NCBI RefSeq assembly: GCF_022201045.2
Contig: NC_068563.1
Coordinates: 2,170,001-2,234,000 of the forward strand
Source of the DNA: Citrus sinensis
Lineage: Eukaryota > Streptophyta > Magnoliopsida > Sapindales > Rutaceae
Direction of reading: 5' to 3'
DNA length: 64,000 bases
Shown: in pieces, positions 61,758-64,000 of the stretch
Numbering within the stretch: position 1 is the first letter of the stretch
How the letters are laid out: each line of letters starts with the position of its first letter
Position numbers and translations under genes: made by a program
Notes under the pieces: generated by a model
Told to the model about the DNA's origin: nothing
Database searches by the model: none
Seen by the model: only the letters and a program-made list of their open reading frames with translations

Positions 61758-63245
61758 TCAACATATCTGGTCGGCTGAATCTGTAGTTCCTTGTAGATCA
61801 CATGCACGTTGCTCGCACTCCAGCTTGCCCCACCTTGCATCTACTCGTTCACAAGGGAACACCAATTTGCCAAGGCTGTTTAAATAACCAAATTGCTAAA
61901 GCATAATAAAGTGATTCGGTTATAATATATGGTGTGCCATAGACCCTAAACAAGAGAACCACAACTTCCTCAGCAGAGAAAAGAGACAATTAATATTACC
62001 TTCTATTAACCACATTATGCACATGACAAAGCCACTGAGAGAACTCATCATGAGATTCAGCTTGCACAGGATTTGCTCTATCAAACATTAACAAGAATAC
62101 ATCCATCAGTAAAGGATACATTGTGTTCAGTACAAAGTACAAACGGTTATTTGGTAGCCATATGGACAGAACACTAAAGTTTCACTTTCTTCCAGCATTT
62201 TTAAGCATATAACCATGTAACAGTGTAATGATAATAAAATCCATGTAACTGGATATTAAGAAAATTTTTCAGTTTAAGTACTTAAGATTTGTAATTTTTT
62301 TTTGGGAGGGGGGGTGGGGGAACTTAGGTTAGTCTCATGTCAATTCAAGTACTCTTCCTATCTTCTTTCATCAGACTTTTTTCCTAAGAAATAATCAATT
62401 TGCAGTAGCAGTGGTACTTTAATTAAACATCTATTACTGACATTTACAGTTATATAAACTATTTTTCTTTGTATATTAAACTAAATTGCACATGGTTAAT
62501 AGAATGTACACAAAGTTTGAGTCCGCTTATGATTTAAGTAAACAGCTTGAGCTACACCCTTAATTAAGGGGAGGAATGGGAATAACGGTATATGTCATCC
62601 ACCATCAGCCAGCAAAGCACTGCCATTATTGCATTAGAAAGAAAATGGACTAGCATCTAAAGAAAGGAAAGCCCACCACCAGATAGAGGGAGTTGGAGAA
62701 GAAATATAGTGTACCTCAAGACTTCTTTAAAGTGCATCCGAGATAATATCGCCATCTGCAAGTCAAATAGGATCCTTAAGGTTAGTAGCCAATAAGGTAA
62801 ATGAGTTTATTCTACTATAAATTCCAGTTTCGGGTTACAAATTAGTGTCAAGTCTACAAACCAAAACCACATAAGCTGGATAAATTCTGGGTAGTTAAGA
62901 TGTACAGAAAGGAAATTTTAAGGATTTGTGTTCAACTAAAATATGCGTACTTGTGAATGACATTTCAGTTTAAGAGAGTCAGACAGCATCGTACCGGTTC
63001 TTTTACATCTTTCTTTTGTTGCCTTGTTGGATTTTCTGGATATTGAGAACAAAATAATCAAGATTCAAGCAGCCCAAACTAGAGAAATGTAAAACCAAAA
63101 AAAGAAATATAAACAAAGCAGGATGAGGAGAACCAACAGAAAAGAAATAAAAGCACTGGTAATGAGATGACCTGAGAAGCAAGTGTTTGAGAGATGTCCA
63201 AGTGGCTCTTCCAAGCTCGTCTTTAGTTACAGGAGCAGAAGTCCC
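61758..63245 (-). pseudogene. ERV1: ERV1-type FAD-linked sulfhydryl oxidase, decayed
   Basis: Five exon remnants on the minus strand match plant ERV1 in order: 63245-63172 (APVTKDELGRATWT), 63042-62995 (YPENPTRQQKKDVKEP), 62755-62715 (MAILSRM|HFKEVLR), 62077-62000 (ANPVQAESHDEFSQWLCHVH) and 61875-61758 (LGKLVFPCERVDARWGKLE, ending at a stop). The mitochondrial intermembrane-space enzyme works with MIA40 to form disulfides through a YPCxxC active site. Here the eight residues that carry this motif (YPCRECAD in Arabidopsis) are missing between SRM and HFK. In addition, one base appears lost after ATWT, which shifts the frame, and the acceptor before YPENP reads AA where AG is expected. The N-terminal exon is not found upstream. 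Together these make an active enzyme very unlikely. It lies downstream of, and on the same strand as, the RPS29 exon 1 copy at 63.9 kb. Confidence 0.8.
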
Positions 63246-63688
63246 CTGAAAATAGCAATAACAGTTTACTCAAGCATGTTAAAAGTTCCCAAATGACCCA
63301 TGAGAGTACTGGACGCACCAAGCTAATATAAGTCCCTAAAAGTATTTGCAATTTAGCACAAGCTGAGATTCAAAATTCTACTGCATTTTGTTTCTAAAGA
63401 ATGTTTCTACAAGAATGTCACCATGTCATCGTCATAAGAAAATGACAACCAAATATGCCCACTACCTTCAAGTCTATTTTATTCAAAAGAACAGCGATGA
63501 AGAACTAAATGGCAAGAAACACAGCGAATGCCCTTCTTTTCTTTTATTCTTGCTCCTGTTCTTTGTCTATTGCCACACTATATTATATGTAACAAAAGAA
63601 ATAAACACAATGAAATCTCATTCAATGCAGCATCAATTTCATAAAAAAATCATATAAATTCAAGGATAATTTTCCAGTCAGGACTTAT
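63246..63688. other. Spacer between the ERV1 relic and the duplicated RPS29 segment
   Basis: If the third RPS29 copy were complete, exon 2 would be expected around here or further left on the minus strand; the diagnostic words for it (complement of CATGCAATAATC...) are absent. The plus-strand open frame at 63388-63657 has no recognisable domain. Confidence 0.45.
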
Positions 63689-64000
63689 CTCAAAATATCC
63701 ATACCCTTTACTCAAAATCTACAATATAAAAAATTAGCACCCATGATGTTAATCTACACTTAACAATAAGAAACAAATTTGAATCTTCAATTATTCTGGG
63801 ATATCAACATAATCAGGGGTATAAAATCATTCCAATTTCTCATTATCCAATATTAAATCAGCAATCAAAAACAGTAAAATTAGAAGTTAAAAACTTTCGA
63901 CTTACCAAGCGCGAGAACCGGGCCCATAAGTCCTGGGGTGAGAGTTCCAAACGTTGGAGTGACCCATGATTGATTGTTTTCTTCTTCTTTAGCAAAAGAC
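63689..64000 (-). pseudogene. RPS29: Third RPS29 copy: exon 1 and part of intron 1, truncated
   Basis: Exon 1 (63967-63906, 62 bp) encodes [20 protein letters not shown] plus a split Cys codon, with an intact GT donor. It differs from copy 2 by Lys to Arg at residue 12. Homology to copy 2 continues into intron 1 down to about 63689 (CAAAATATCCATAC, matching 56837), then stops. Exons 2 and 3 are not seen in the 6 kb that follow on this strand. It is therefore a duplicated 5' half of RPS29, whose promoter side runs off the window. Confidence 0.8.

Overview
The window is nuclear DNA of a dicot plant. The evidence is AT-rich intergenic DNA, genes with GT-AG introns, plant-only families (ZAT10, NPY, LBD, QWRF, TWS1) and many small non-autonomous transposons. 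A woody species such as Citrus is my guess; I cannot prove it from sequence alone.

Layout: (1) 1-4.9 kb has no gene I can support, but has an ABRE/CAMTA-type motif cluster near 3.1-3.35 kb. (2) 5.1-5.9 kb is an intronless ZAT10/STZ-type C2H2 repressor gene. (3) 6-11.5 kb is gene-free and holds a SINE with a 15-bp target duplication, an LTR-like repeat patch and a palindromic mini-element. (4) 11.58-22.85 kb is a two-copy tandem duplication (6.2 and 5.1 kb), non-coding as far as I can see; copy A carries two extra MITEs. (5) 26-31 kb is an NPY-type NPH3/BTB gene. (6) 31.6-33.0 kb is a non-autonomous hAT element. (7) 36.2-37.3 kb is a class II LBD gene. (8) 40.2-47.4 kb, minus strand, is QWRF2 in six coding exons, with a second hAT element in an intron. 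(9) 51.9-53.0 kb, minus strand, is a three-exon precursor that matches the TWS1 embryo-cuticle peptide. (10) 53.8-57.1 kb, minus strand, holds two complete RPS29 genes in tandem. (11) 57.76-61.09 kb, plus strand, is a ten-exon gene I assembled from short exons that encodes four tandem ZnF-UBP (HDAC6/USP-type ubiquitin-binding) domains. It diverges from the second RPS29. (12) 61.8-63.2 kb, minus strand, is a decayed ERV1 sulfhydryl oxidase gene without its CxxC motif. (13) 63.9 kb holds exon 1 of a third RPS29 copy at the window edge.

There is no operon logic here. The notable theme is local tandem duplication at several scales: the non-coding 11-23 kb block, the RPS29 copies, and the ZnF-UBP array, whose 133-residue repeats appear to have grown by duplication of a two-domain (1608-bp) unit. 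The ZnF-UBP gene is the most unusual locus: all 12 zinc ligands are kept in each of the four domains, every splice site has GT-AG, and the frame stays open through all ten exons (545 aa).
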